Assembly: GCA_002077065.1 (NCBI GenBank) | Contig: NAJO01000003.1 | Coordinates: forward strand, 248,001-312,000 | Length of the DNA: 64,000 nt | Origin: Cryoendolithus antarcticus | Lineage: Eukaryota > Ascomycota > Dothideomycetes > Cladosporiales > Cladosporiaceae | Direction: 5' to 3' | In this document: piece by piece, positions 30,241 to 40,700 of the stretch | Numbering within the stretch: position 1 is the stretch's first letter | Layout of the letters: every line of letters begins with the position of its first letter | Position numbers and translations under genes: made by a program | The notes under the pieces: model-generated | Seen by the model: only the letters and a program-made list of their open reading frames with translations | Told to the model about the DNA's origin: nothing | The model's database searches: none

Positions 30241-30622
30241 GCGGATGAGCGAGAGGCGGTGAGAGCAGAGGACACGCGCGATCGCTACGAGACGAGGAGT
30301 TATGCCCAGGATGAAAGTACTCATTATAGGGAACGGCTGACTAAGTCGGATAAATCGGCAACAGCTTCTGCAGGTCCGACATCACCTGCATGTCAAAACT
30401 CAACTGGCGTACATCCATTGCCCGAGTGCGGCAGGCTTGTAGATAACGCCGTGAATGTAAGTCCGTCTCTCGTATGACACTGTTCAATCTCTCTTCAACG
30501 CAGCTCCAATGCTTGATTTTCATTCTCACCACCGCCACACATGATAGCGCGATCTCAGGCAATGCACTACAGGCTCGCACAGCAAGCCAGGGACCTCTTC
30601 GCACTTCTACATTCTCACCCTG
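30241..30622. other. Intergenic before the MFS gene
   Basis: About 380 bases with no recognisable gene or motif. Confidence 0.45.
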
Positions 30623-32581
30623 ATGAGCAACTCGAGCGACAATGATAGCTCGCTTCCACGAGCGCACAGAAGCGAAGACGATGTAGACAGCGCGGGTACT
30701 ACACTTTTGGCCAGTCCAGCAAGCTCCCGACCTCACTCGCCTGGGAACAAGGCAACGGAATGGCAGCATGGCGAACCTCACGACCGTGATCATGACAGCG
30801 ATAGCGATGGAGGGCAAGATGGCGAGAACGATGAGGGGGAACACCTGCTGGCTCATAATACCGCGGTTCTGAACAGGACCGCGGCAGCCACGGACCTTCA
30901 AGCAGATGAAGGTGAACCTCCAGGCCCACCACAGAAGGCAAAGCCAGTGTCATGGTCATCCCTGCCCAAGAAGACACAGCTTGCGATCCTCACTCTTTCA
31001 CGTCTTTCTGAACCTTTGACCCAGACAAGTCTGCAGTCATACATGTTCTACCAGCTCAAATCTTTCACCGACGTCCACGGCAATGCTCCTTCCGACAGTA
31101 CAGTTGCGCGCCAGGCGGGTATTCTAGCAGCAGCTTTTACCTTCGCCCAGTTCCTCACAGCGATCATGTGGGGCCGCCTAGCCGACTCAGAGATGTTCGG
31201 CCGCAAGCGCGTGATCCTGATCGGACTGTTAGGCACCTGCATAGGCAGTCTCGGCTTCGGATTCAGCAAGTCTTTTGCCACAGCCATGTTCTGGCGAGCT
31301 GTAGGTGGTATGCTAAACGGCAACATGGGCGTCATGAGGACGATGATCTCGGAGATCGTGAAGGAGAAGAAGTATCAAAGTCGGGCTTTCTTGCTACTGC
31401 CAATGACGTTCAACATCGGCGTCATAATAGGACCGCTGCTTGGAGGCTTGCTAGCTGATCCGGTAGGTAGCTATCCACATCTCTTTGGTCCTGGTGGGTC
31501 TCTTGGCGGTAAGGAAGGTGTGAGATGGCTCATGGCGTTTCCGTATGCGCTACCAAACGTCGTCAATGCTGCGTTCTTGTTTGGCAGTGCGATGGGTGTG
31601 ACGTTCGGGCTGGAAGAGACGCTTGAGGCGCTCAGAGGGAAACCAGACTATCCACTACGGTTCAGTCGATGGGTGTTGCGTACTGTTCTTCGACGAAGAC
31701 CAGCACAGGAGTACATTCCCCTCGGCGGAACTGACAATGCATCTGACGACCTTGAGTTGCGAGCTGGTGCAAAGGTGGAGAAGGTACAGGTCAGGAACAC
31801 ATTGCCTCTACGCAGGATATGGACCCGCAATGTGCTACTTACATTACTCTCGCATGGATTGCTGGCGATGCACGTCGGCACATTCAACAATCTCTGGTTT
31901 GTCTTTCTCTCGACACCACGCTACAACGCAGATTCCTCCAGCTCTCAGAAATCGACGCTGCAACTGCCCACGAACTATCGTCCACATCTACCATTCACCT
32001 TCACAGGCGGCCTCGCACTGCCACCTCGTAGCATAGGTACAGCGCTAGCCATCATGGGCTTCATCGGCATCACGATGCAGCTTCTGCTTTATCCTCGAGT
32101 GAGCTTCCGGCTAGGCACGACGACTTCGTTGCGTTACAGCTTCATGCTGTTCCCGATCGCGTACTTCATCGTACCCTTCCTAGCAGTAATTCCATCAACT
32201 CTCGCAGCTCCTGGTCAAGCTTCGGGCGCTTTGGTCTGGCTATGCATCACTCTCGTCTTACTCGTACAAGTCACAGCTCGCACATTCGCGCTGCCATCAA
32301 CAACCATACTCGTCAACAATTGCTGTCCTCACCCCAGCGTCCTCGGTACCATCCACGGCATCGCTCAAAGTGTCTCATCCGCCACTCGGACAGTAGGACC
32401 TGTCTTAGCTGGGTACATCTATGGTATAGGACTGAATAAAGGCATCGTCGCAATGGCATGGTGGGGCATGTGCATCATAGCAATAATGGGCGCAATCGCA
32501 GGACAGTGGGTGAAGGAAGGCGACGGTCACGAGATATGGCTGGAGGGTGAAGAGAAACGAAGTGAAGACGACGCGGGCTGA
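30623..32581 (+). CDS. MFS transporter, zinc-induced-facilitator-like (DHA1-type)
   Basis: Intronless, 652 residues. An acidic, disordered N-terminal tail of about 110 residues precedes the first helix (LAILTLSRLSEPLTQTSLQSYMF). MFS motif A appears as GRLADSEMFGRKRV between helices 2 and 3, followed by GSLGFGFSKSF and the helix-4 region RAVGGMLNGNMGVMRTM. A long central loop divides the two six-helix halves, and the second half ends with SATRTVGPVLAGYIYGIG. The layout fits the ZIFL/Ybr241-type branch of fungal and plant MFS carriers, many of them vacuolar or plasma-membrane exporters. Substrate is unknown. Confidence 0.88.
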   Translation: MSNSSDNDSSLPRAHRSEDDVDSAGTTLLASPASSRPHSPGNKATEWQHGEPHDRDHDSDSDGGQDGENDEGEHLLAHNTAVLNRTAAATDLQADEGEPPGPPQKAKPVSWSSLPKKTQLAILTLSRLSEPLTQTSLQSYMFYQLKSFTDVHGNAPSDSTVARQAGILAAAFTFAQFLTAIMWGRLADSEMFGRKRVILIGLLGTCIGSLGFGFSKSFATAMFWRAVGGMLNGNMGVMRTMISEIVKEKKYQSRAFLLLPMTFNIGVIIGPLLGGLLADPVGSYPHLFGPGGSLGGKEGVRWLMAFPYALPNVVNAAFLFGSAMGVTFGLEETLEALRGKPDYPLRFSRWVLRTVLRRRPAQEYIPLGGTDNASDDLELRAGAKVEKVQVRNTLPLRRIWTRNVLLTLLSHGLLAMHVGTFNNLWFVFLSTPRYNADSSSSQKSTLQLPTNYRPHLPFTFTGGLALPPRSIGTALAIMGFIGITMQLLLYPRVSFRLGTTTSLRYSFMLFPIAYFIVPFLAVIPSTLAAPGQASGALVWLCITLVLLVQVTARTFALPSTTILVNNCCPHPSVLGTIHGIAQSVSSATRTVGPVLAGYIYGIGLNKGIVAMAWWGMCIIAIMGAIAGQWVKEGDGHEIWLEGEEKRSEDDAG

Positions 32582-32643
32582 GCCCAAGGCTACGCATCGT
32601 CTATCTAAACTCATCACCAAAACGCGCCATCAGCGCGACTGCA

Positions 32644-33750
32644 TTACGGCATGTAGTTACTTGCTGCCAGGACCAGCCCACAGCTCTTGCAGGTCACTTC
32701 ACTCCCGTTGTCCTCAATATTTGGCGGATCGTCGCCGCAGTCTCTACATATCAGACGTTCACTCAGATCCTCCTCTTGTGGGATGAGGTTCCCCTGAGTG
32801 GCCGGCTGAGCTGCGGTCTCTTCGTCGATCTGCGCGCTCAGCTTGGCGTTGTCGTCGTCGCTGTCTTCATCATCAGTAGACTGATGAGGTTGATGGGTCG
32901 GAACCCCCTCATCAGCAGACAAGTCCATCTCCTGCCCCTCCCTCCCCTCGCCATCATCCTCATCCCCATCCCTCCCCAACCCAAGCCATTCCAATGAAGC
33001 CTCCATCTCCTCCGGCCGCACCACATCCTCCATCTCCACATCCCCGTCCCTCTCCCCAACCCACAGCAGAGGAGGTGCCAATGAGGGCAATGTGCCCTCC
33101 CTTGGACTTACTGAGAGGCTAATGGTTGTTTTCGTCGGGGACCACCCGCTCTGCGCGCCAGCCGTACATCGCTTCGCCACTCGTGCGCCTCTCACCGGCT
33201 CGACACGCGGGACCAATCGCGTGGTCGGTGCAGAGGGCAGCACCAGATCGAAGGACGGAGGGAGCCAGGACGCCGCAACAGAAGAGGTAGTGGCTTGTGT
33301 TGCCACTCTACGCAAGACGGGAGCCGGTGCCAGGACAGGAGGAGGACGCGGGACGACGAGACGCGAGAGCCCGAAGTAGCCGGATCGGCGGACGTTGCCG
33401 ATTTTGATGGCTTTATGAGCGCAGAGATACGGCTCATAGCACTCCTGCAATGCTATACGGGTTGCTAACCCCGGTATAGCAACGCAGGAACGCACAACCG
33501 GGATGCAGCGCAGATCTGTGCGGTATATACCGTGCGAGTGACCAGCCGGGACGAGACAGAGGAGCAGACGGAGCGGCAGGCCAGTGATGGCGCCACAAAC
33601 GAGGGACGGCAGAGTGAGGAGGCCGGGGACGATAGGGGGCGAGCAAGCTATGAGCGCCAGAGTGAGGGCGCCCGGGAGAGAGAAGCCGAGGAGGGTGCCG
33701 GCATTGAAGCCCAGGAAAGCGAGGAGGAGGAGAGTCACGCGGAGCTCCAT
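32644..33750 (-). CDS. Predicted membrane protein with C-terminal TFIIB-type zinc ribbon
   Basis: Open frame of 368 residues with ordinary local codon use. The first 70 residues are strongly hydrophobic (two or three helices), then a Cys-containing region, a Pro/Val-rich stretch, an acidic Glu/Asp linker, and at the very end a zinc ribbon of CxxC...CxxC form: CRDCGDDPPNI followed by TCKSCGLVL, stopping eight residues later. The ribbon and the EEDLSERLI lead-in look like the N-terminus of transcription factor IIB, but no cyclin-like TFIIB core follows. The start is uncertain, and the hydrophobic part could belong to a different exon structure. The protein as a whole is not recognised. It converges on the MFS gene with 62 bp between. 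Confidence 0.6.
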   Translation of the reverse strand: MELRVTLLLLAFLGFNAGTLLGFSLPGALTLALIACSPPIVPGLLTLPSLVCGAITGLPLRLLLCLVPAGHSHGIYRTDLRCIPVVRSCVAIPGLATRIALQECYEPYLCAHKAIKIGNVRRSGYFGLSRLVVPRPPPVLAPAPVLRRVATQATTSSVAASWLPPSFDLVLPSAPTTRLVPRVEPVRGARVAKRCTAGAQSGWSPTKTTISLSVSPREGTLPSLAPPLLWVGERDGDVEMEDVVRPEEMEASLEWLGLGRDGDEDDGEGREGQEMDLSADEGVPTHQPHQSTDDEDSDDDNAKLSAQIDEETAAQPATQGNLIPQEEDLSERLICRDCGDDPPNIEDNGSEVTCKSCGLVLAASNYMP

Positions 33751-34216
33751 TGTGAGGGCTTGGTGGTGAGGAGGTCGCGGTGGAGTAAGGGCTCGTGGGA
33801 GTGATGTGAGGTAGGCCAGCTACCTGGTAGTGAGGTGGTGGTGTGGTGATGGTGCGTGAGTGTGTTGTGTAAGTGTCTGAGGTGAGAAAGGGAGGAGAGA
33901 TGGGGATGGAAGTGAGAGGAGTTTTGTGTGAGATGGTGGACAATAGACTTATGGGTATTGTGAGCCGGTGGCAGTCAGGCTGGTACAATATTGAGGCAGC
34001 GGTCTGATTGAGAGGTCAGCTCATGGTATTGTACTTCAATAGCGATGTGCTGAGCGATTGTTAGTGTGATGTCGGAACTGTGTTTTAGAATTGATCGGGG
34101 CTTAGTGAAGTGAGTGTCAAGAGCTCCTTCCTCACATCTTTACCATAGTCAAACCTGACATTATCGGTGTGCGCATCAGTGCGAAAGCCGTTCATACAAG
34201 CCGTGTCTCATAGTAC
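33751..34216. other. Intergenic upstream of the zinc-ribbon protein
   Basis: About 470 bases, purine-rich on the plus strand around 33840-33930 (pyrimidine-rich in the sense of the zinc-ribbon gene, as in fungal promoters). Also holds the 3' UTR of the HET gene. No gene seen. Confidence 0.45.
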
Positions 34217-36181
34217 TCATCTTATCATAATGTCCACGACACCGAGCCAATCCATTTCCATAGCCTCTCCACTCATGATGCCCTGAACGTAGCACTCCCC
34301 GATGATCTCGTATGCATCAGTGCCGCAAGGCCGCAGAATGAACGGCGCATCTGCACCCATTATCACAAAAACCACATCGCCAGCCTGCGTGCCGTAAGGT
34401 GCTATACCTACCCATCCAGTAGCTGTGACGAACACCACTCTGCCTCTTGTTGGACCCAACGTGAGCGTGTGGAGCGCACTGTGGCCTGGCTGAGCCGTAA
34501 TGTCAGTCTCGTCCAGCAGGCTGTTACGCCGTTGAGGAATATAATTGTGGTGGTTCGGCGACCGAGGGTCGTAGTAGCCGTGCTTGCAGATCGATAGACT
34601 CCGGCGCATGAGCTCAAACGCATCTGTGAAACCCGTGGATCCTGGCGACCTGACAATGCGAATGTGGCTGATATGCTGAGCTTCTTGCCACCAAGCTGCA
34701 ATGCGCTCATGCGCAGTTGCCGGAGAGGCTTCGAGCAAATCTTGATCAAGCTTGACGTTGCCAACAGCAAGTACAGTGTCGAACAGCCTGCCACACAGCT
34801 GTAGACCGTGATCTGGAGACCAGTCGAATACGCCGAGGCGATCGCCGCCAGCGGAGAAGCGTCTGTGTCTTTGCCCGAAGAGGTTCAGACCGAAGATCAG
34901 GGGTCTCGAACGCAAGTTGGTGGTCCAGTCAGGCACCCATGACGGGAGCTTGAGGCTTTGATTCTGACGACCTGCGCACGACATCAATATGAGAGCCCGT
35001 CGAACTTCGCGAGTGTTGCAGCTGAGTGTATTGTCCAATGGCGTCAGTCCTTGCGCAGAGGTCTCCCGCTCGATCATCGCGGTTACAAGGCCGATGGTGT
35101 GTAGAGCGAATTCGCTAAACACGCTCTCGGGCGACATCGTGTAGTCAGGATAAATATCGTGATTACCCAAGCCGAGAAGGGCATAGACCTTGTCGCGTGG
35201 ATCTGTTGCACCTAGATCACGAGACATGAGGAGTAGATCCAGCAGATCTGGCGCGTCGTCGGTGTCGCCGTCATAATATTGTGGCTCGCTATATACTTGA
35301 CTCTGTGACTGCGGTGCCGAGTCTAAGAGCTCATCGGATTGTATTCGCGTGACAGAAGTGGCGATGAGTTGCTGGTGTCGAAGTCTGATACGATTGATGC
35401 GTGAGAACGGCAGCTCTGACGCGGTGATGGCTTGGTCGATCTGCCACACACGAGGCAAGGGTCCATCCAGCAAAGCAACTACGCGTTCAAGCTCTTCCCA
35501 TGTGAGCGATTTAGTCCCTAGAACTAGGTCCACATGCGGATTGAGAACCACTTCCTGCACGATCCACGTTCTCCAGAACCAAGGTCTGCGTAGTATCTGA
35601 GCAAGTGCCTTCCATCGCTTGTGGCCCTGACGTGGTAGCCCGTGAGTCTCGAGGTCTGACGGGCCAAGCCCGCTGACCTGCTGATAAAGAGAAATGTGCA
35701 GGAGTTGCTGCGCTAGCTGCATGCCAGCACGACTATCGTGCGAATCGTCCCCCAACCAGACAATGACTTTGCGAGCACCCTTGAAGATCTCGCCCATGAG
35801 CTGGACCTGAGCGCTGCGTTCCTTCAGCCAGTCCTGAGCAATGCATATCTGATCGATCCAGAGCGTGAGTTCCTCGGTGGGACTTCGAAATCTGTTCAGA
35901 GCTTCCCACAAGGTGCGTGTGACTGGCAGTCGCTTGCCATTGCAGAAGATATTCTTGTCACGAGCGCCACTACCCCATGTATAGGAGAGGGCATCATATT
36001 GAACTCTACTGGTGCCGGTCACGTAAGACTCGATCAGATTGATGGATATGGCTCTAGTCCCAGTGCCAGGCTGCAGCTGCACCAGCCGGATGCCTGTCTT
36101 ACTGCTTCTCAAGACATCGTAGCGGAAGTCCCCGTCATCGCTAGCAGACTGTGGTCGGCTTGTCCAGCGCGTGATGTTCAT
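34217..36181 (-). CDS. HET-domain protein (heterokaryon incompatibility type)
   Basis: Intronless, 654 residues. The N-terminal HET domain (about residues 55-210) shows its signature blocks YDALSYTWG, LTLWIDQICIAQ and the RSAQVQLMGEIFKGARKVIVWLG segment. The middle is variable, with RDKVYALLGLG that usually follows the domain. The C-terminus has the GDVVFVIMGADAPFILRP ... IIGECYVQGIMSGEA module seen in many HET proteins. HET domains trigger programmed cell death upon non-self fusion, and fungal genomes carry many copies of which few have a proven role. No NACHT, WD40 or other receptor domain is attached. All frames are intact. Confidence 0.93.
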   Translation of the reverse strand: MNITRWTSRPQSASDDGDFRYDVLRSSKTGIRLVQLQPGTGTRAISINLIESYVTGTSRVQYDALSYTWGSGARDKNIFCNGKRLPVTRTLWEALNRFRSPTEELTLWIDQICIAQDWLKERSAQVQLMGEIFKGARKVIVWLGDDSHDSRAGMQLAQQLLHISLYQQVSGLGPSDLETHGLPRQGHKRWKALAQILRRPWFWRTWIVQEVVLNPHVDLVLGTKSLTWEELERVVALLDGPLPRVWQIDQAITASELPFSRINRIRLRHQQLIATSVTRIQSDELLDSAPQSQSQVYSEPQYYDGDTDDAPDLLDLLLMSRDLGATDPRDKVYALLGLGNHDIYPDYTMSPESVFSEFALHTIGLVTAMIERETSAQGLTPLDNTLSCNTREVRRALILMSCAGRQNQSLKLPSWVPDWTTNLRSRPLIFGLNLFGQRHRRFSAGGDRLGVFDWSPDHGLQLCGRLFDTVLAVGNVKLDQDLLEASPATAHERIAAWWQEAQHISHIRIVRSPGSTGFTDAFELMRRSLSICKHGYYDPRSPNHHNYIPQRRNSLLDETDITAQPGHSALHTLTLGPTRGRVVFVTATGWVGIAPYGTQAGDVVFVIMGADAPFILRPCGTDAYEIIGECYVQGIMSGEAMEMDWLGVVDIMIR

Positions 36182-37078
36182 GTCGTGGCTTATGCCGGTT
36201 CATGATTTCGATGAGATCTTACAGTGTGGCCCGGTGCTTACCTCATCGGTCGCATTGGCTGCACATGCACTTGGTGCTGCCCACAGTAAATGACGCTGTT
36301 CTTCCGTTGACTTGCCATGGTGCGCCTACTAAGGGTGTCGCAAGAGATCCCCCTGACGGCTTTTGATTGGTCGATGCAAGCTTCACTCCTGAAACACTCC
36401 CCTTGAAGCTCATGACCAGGGTGACACACGCTTGTTCCCGCGCGCCTGAGTCTATCACTGTCAGGGCCGGCGACAGGCCACACGCTGCTCACCACCAGAG
36501 GAGGGCGACAATCGCGCATTGCAGCCATTGTTGTGCGACTTCACGAGCGCGACACGGCGCATAAGCCTCGACGGCATTCACGTTCGCTACTACGACTACC
36601 CTCAGCGCCACGCAGTGTCTCCGACCATCTCCTCCCTACCCAAGGATCGCGGGGCGTATTGCACGCTCATACGATTGAGAGTACTAAGCAGCCAGCGACT
36701 GCTACGACGCTCATCTCGGCTTCCTTGTCTGGCCCAACGAAGGCATTGTGGCCCCGGACAAAGGATCTAGGACCAACCGAGGATGCGACAGCGCATTCCG
36801 ATCCAACCTCACAGACCGATCACTGTCACTCATTGACTGAGCGCCACGTACTTATTGTCGTGTGCCTCACACACTCACTAGCAAGGAGTCCTTGGGCACT
36901 CCCTCACCGACTTCCTAGCGTGCTCTGCTGGCCAGAGATCACCGCAATCGCCAGTCGGGCAATCCTTTGCCTCGACACTCACCACCACGCAATATCTGCC
37001 CAAGTCTCAGCAGGCCTGAGCACACACCATATGATACCCAAAACTTAGCGACCCAAACATAATACATTTTCACTGATC
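36182..37078. other. Divergent intergenic region between HET and Kch1 genes
   Basis: About 900 bases with only short unconvincing open frames. It must contain the promoters of both flanking genes. Nothing else recognised. Confidence 0.5.
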
Positions 37079-39235
37079 ATGGGCTGCGGCGGCGACCGCG
37101 AGAAAGGCCCAACCGAGCAGAGTCAGAAATGGGACTACATCACACTGTCCGACTTCAAGTCAACTTCATCATGGAACACACTCGCGTACATGTGGCTCTG
37201 GTTCATGGCACTCGTCTCAGTAGCCGTCTACGCTGCAGACACCTTCACAGCAGTGAACTTGCTTGCCTTCAACCATTGGACGTCCAAGATTGAGCCCGTT
37301 CTCGATATCAAGTACAGTCGCTGGATCTTCGCCGGCTGTATCATCTTTTCATGGGCACTCGCAGTCGTCGAGTGGATCCGCGCGATTCGCGTCATCAAAA
37401 GAGGAGGCGTGGCAGAGAGCTACATGGACCCAGTAGCTGTCTCACTGCAGAGCATGCGTCCGAAAGGATGGCGACGTTTCCTCGTCTTCAGCGCTCTTAC
37501 GACAAGCAAGAAAGGAACGGACTACATTGCCTTCTTTGTATACTTCGAGTTCAAGGGTGCCGTTCGCGTCATCCTAGCCGAAGGACCTCGCCAAGTCATC
37601 AATGGGATGACACTGTATGCTGCAGCCAGATCCGATCTGTTCGGTGGCGCCATGAAGGATCACTCATCCATCGAATCCTTCTGGCAGAACGTGCAGACCA
37701 TGTTCGACACCAGCAAAGTGCAAGCCATCACTATGTTGACGATGCTGTTCACTGCCACCATCTGGGTCTTCAGTGCACTTTGCCTGATTGCTGCAGCGAT
37801 ATTCTACATTACGTTCATTTGGCACCATGTCCCTCAGAGTGATGGCAGACTGAGCATCTACTGCAGGCGGAAGATCGATAAGAGACTCGAGAAGATTGTC
37901 GAAGTCAAGGTCAAGGCTGCAATTGAGGAAGAAGACAGGCTAAAGCGCAAGGCTGAGCACAAGGCAGACCTCAAGAGGCAGAAGACTGGCGAGCTGCCAC
38001 CGATGGCACCAAAGATTGTTCGACAGCCGACATTGCCACAGCTGGGTGACACAACTGGTACCAAGGGCGATGGCAAGCTGCCTGAATTCGGTCTGGCACG
38101 GCAGAATACTTCCACGACTATATCTACGCTTCCGCCATACGACAGTAGACCTCCCACACACAACGATGGCGGTCCAATGGATCGGAAGCCAACCCTTCCG
38201 GACCTTGGCGCTCAACGTCCAGCTCCAAGCAGGTCAGGTACTCAAGCATCTGGCTGGTCGAATGCAAGCTACGCCTCGAATGCGCCTTTGTTGTCGAATG
38301 CTGGCTACGCTGGAGATGTTGCAGAGGACATGCCGTCGCGGCCGCCGACCGCCTTCAGTCGCCAGGACTCGAATGCATCTTATGATCGGCCAATGCCCAG
38401 CAGGAACATCACACAAAGCTCCATGGGCACGCAGAGATCTTATACGCCGATGTCACGCATGCAGACACCGGCGCAGGATCGTCCATACAGTCCGATGAGC
38501 CAAATAAACGGACAACGCCAGCCCGTTGGCCCGAGGATGCCAGTCCGAACGAACACTGGCATGAGCTACGACCCAGAGCCACGATCAGCGCATACACCAA
38601 TATCACCCCACGATGGCAGTTACCCTCATCCGGTACGTCAAAATACATTCGGTTCCTTCGCCACCGCCCCAAGCAGGCAAGATAGCCAGGCTTCGTACCA
38701 AAGTCGTGCACCTCCTATGTCACGCCAGCAAACATCAGCTTCCCAGTATAGTCAGAACGCCACTTGCCCACGGCCAACACAAGGGCCGCAACAACATCGC
38801 CAGCCCTCAGAAAACAACTTTGCCCGCCCCTTCTCCCCAGCCGCGCCTCAGTCAGCGCCTCCCATGACCCACCAGAATAGCTACGAAATGCTCCCTCAAC
38901 CCTCGCGCGCGGCCACACCTGCCTCGGCGGGCGGCTTCGTGGCATTCAATCCTAGCATCCGCAGCCAGGCTAGCACATCCGTGCACCAAGCGGGTCCGCA
39001 GCGCAGTGTCACTGTTGCCGGCGGACCAGGGAGCGATGGAAACTACTTTGGCCACGTTGAGCCGCAAGTCCCACAACGGAGTGTGACAGCACCTCCGACA
39101 CAGCAACAGCAGCAGAGGGAGACAATTGGGTACTCGGACTTCTTGGATGGGTATGGGGATGACGAACCTACGCCGCCACCACAGCAGATCAGCAGAGCGG
39201 GGACGGGCGATGGGAGGTGGCAGGGGCGGTTCTGA
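37079..39235 (+). CDS. KCH1: Kch1-type low-affinity potassium transporter
   Basis: Intronless, 718 residues. It opens with MGCGGDREK (possible myristoylation/palmitoylation signal), then WDYITLSDFKS, a membrane core of about four helices in residues 35-260 (LAYMWLWFMALVSVAVYAAD; YSRWIFAGCIIFSWALAVVEW), the conserved KGTDYIAFFVYFEFKGAVR and PRQVINGMTLY segments, and GRLSIYCRRKIDKRLEKIV after the last helix. A long Ser/Pro/Gln-rich C-terminal tail of about 400 residues with repeated SRQDS-type blocks follows. Yeast Kch1 and Kch2 (Prm6) permit K+ influx and promote calcium signalling during pheromone response. Membrane core assignment is strong; the tail is disordered and likely regulatory. Confidence 0.9.
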   Translation: MGCGGDREKGPTEQSQKWDYITLSDFKSTSSWNTLAYMWLWFMALVSVAVYAADTFTAVNLLAFNHWTSKIEPVLDIKYSRWIFAGCIIFSWALAVVEWIRAIRVIKRGGVAESYMDPVAVSLQSMRPKGWRRFLVFSALTTSKKGTDYIAFFVYFEFKGAVRVILAEGPRQVINGMTLYAAARSDLFGGAMKDHSSIESFWQNVQTMFDTSKVQAITMLTMLFTATIWVFSALCLIAAAIFYITFIWHHVPQSDGRLSIYCRRKIDKRLEKIVEVKVKAAIEEEDRLKRKAEHKADLKRQKTGELPPMAPKIVRQPTLPQLGDTTGTKGDGKLPEFGLARQNTSTTISTLPPYDSRPPTHNDGGPMDRKPTLPDLGAQRPAPSRSGTQASGWSNASYASNAPLLSNAGYAGDVAEDMPSRPPTAFSRQDSNASYDRPMPSRNITQSSMGTQRSYTPMSRMQTPAQDRPYSPMSQINGQRQPVGPRMPVRTNTGMSYDPEPRSAHTPISPHDGSYPHPVRQNTFGSFATAPSRQDSQASYQSRAPPMSRQQTSASQYSQNATCPRPTQGPQQHRQPSENNFARPFSPAAPQSAPPMTHQNSYEMLPQPSRAATPASAGGFVAFNPSIRSQASTSVHQAGPQRSVTVAGGPGSDGNYFGHVEPQVPQRSVTAPPTQQQQQRETIGYSDFLDGYGDDEPTPPPQQISRAGTGDGRWQGRF

Positions 39236-39776
39236 GGGATTGCTGCTTTCGAGCGAAAGGAGAGCTGTGATGACTTTGTATGACTGAGATGTGGCGCTTT
39301 GTATACCCTTTCCATTGAGTCTGTGTACACTACCCCTACCGTGGTGAATATGTATATACCCCATCAAGCTTACCATTCTGACCGCCCCTCGGGGCTTCAT
39401 CATCGTTCTCTCGCGATCCCGTCGACTGACCAAGTGTATGTTACCGATCTGCTCACGTCACCACGGTACCATAGCCTGCATCGGCGATGCCTCCACGCCA
39501 GCACTGGTATATCGCGGCCAATAAAGGAAGTCAGTCTCCCTCGGCACCGCTCACAATGCCCTTTGACCCCCTCAAAGCCAAACACGCGCACGAATAAAGA
39601 CCGCCACGCGTCGAATCTCCCCGACCACATGGCTTCGAATACCTGCAGCCTCGCTGCTACACGGGCCCTCACAATTCACCACCCAAAAAGTACCGTTCAC
39701 GTTAGTCTGCGACTCGTGACCCTCTTCCGCTAAGCCACCAAAACCACGAAATCCATCTACCCAAGATCATTGCTGA
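39236..39776. other. Intergenic, no gene recognised
   Basis: About 540 bases between Kch1 and the next gene on the same strand. Short open frames only. Confidence 0.45.
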
Positions 39777-40700
39777 ATGATGGCCGACCAGAACGGATTC
39801 AGCTACCAATTCCCCAACCGCCGCATCCTCGCTCTCCGACCATCGACGCGACGAGCGGCAGGCCAGCGGCCAGTGCTGTCGCCTGTTGTCGAGGACCCGG
39901 TGGATACGGATGAGCTTGAAGCACTGCTAAAAGCTGAGTTTGATGCTCAGGAGGCAGAGGCCGCTTCATCGCCTACCCCAGCTTCTCCGTCATCGCCAGC
40001 AGGTCCAACGAGAACAAAACCCTCGGGGCTGAAGTTGCCAGGTCCGGGGTCGAGGTTGAAGGCCGTGATGAGCGCCGGCAACATGGAGGGCTACAGTCCT
40101 AGCACGCCCACAGCAGGCGGCTTCGCCGACGTCTCAATGGCCGGCTGCGATCAGGTGCCCGAGCCTCTAGAGTCCCCGATCGCGGATTGGTCGCCCAGCC
40201 CGAGGAATCCATTTTACGGCCCAAACACGACATTCAAAACCATGGCAGCCGCTATCCACAAGTGCCTGAAAGACGCCGCAGACCACACGCACGCCTGGGT
40301 TATAAATTTCATCTCCCCCGCCGAGCTACTCGCCCTATCACAAGAACCAGACTCCCCTCTCGCCAACATATTCGAGCAGCTGACCTTTACCGCCGAACTC
40401 CTCTCCCACCCCTCTCAATCCCCATTCCCGCTCCTTCGCCTACCAGATCACTTCTTCGCCGACGTTCTACCTTTCGCGCACGCGGCTGTGGAGGGCCTGG
40501 GGTTGCTGGCTAACAAGCCCGATTGCGAGTTGCTGCTGGGGCGATCTGTGCAGGAGGCAGGTGAGATTTTTGGGGCATTGAGGGGGATTCAGAAAGCGAG
40601 GTGGGAGATTGGGATTGCGAGGGAGAGGGAGGAGGAGGAGAGGAGGGGAGGGGAGCGGGGAGGGGATGGGGAGGGGGATTTTAGTATGGGGGATGATTAG
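39777..40700 (+). CDS. Unrecognised protein, conserved-looking hypothetical
   Basis: Intronless, 307 residues (or 306 from the second Met). It opens MADQNGFSYQFPNRRILALRPSTRR, has an acidic helix DELEALLKAEFDAQEAEA, a Ser/Pro/Thr linker, then a folded-looking helical region (about 150-275) with TMAAAIHKCLKDAADHTHAW, and a Glu/Arg/Gly-rich tail ending DFSMGDD. Codon use is like the neighbours and the frame is long, so it is very likely a gene. There is no signal peptide or membrane helix. I cannot assign a family or function. Confidence 0.72.
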   Translation: MMADQNGFSYQFPNRRILALRPSTRRAAGQRPVLSPVVEDPVDTDELEALLKAEFDAQEAEAASSPTPASPSSPAGPTRTKPSGLKLPGPGSRLKAVMSAGNMEGYSPSTPTAGGFADVSMAGCDQVPEPLESPIADWSPSPRNPFYGPNTTFKTMAAAIHKCLKDAADHTHAWVINFISPAELLALSQEPDSPLANIFEQLTFTAELLSHPSQSPFPLLRLPDHFFADVLPFAHAAVEGLGLLANKPDCELLLGRSVQEAGEIFGALRGIQKARWEIGIAREREEEERRGGERGGDGEGDFSMGDD

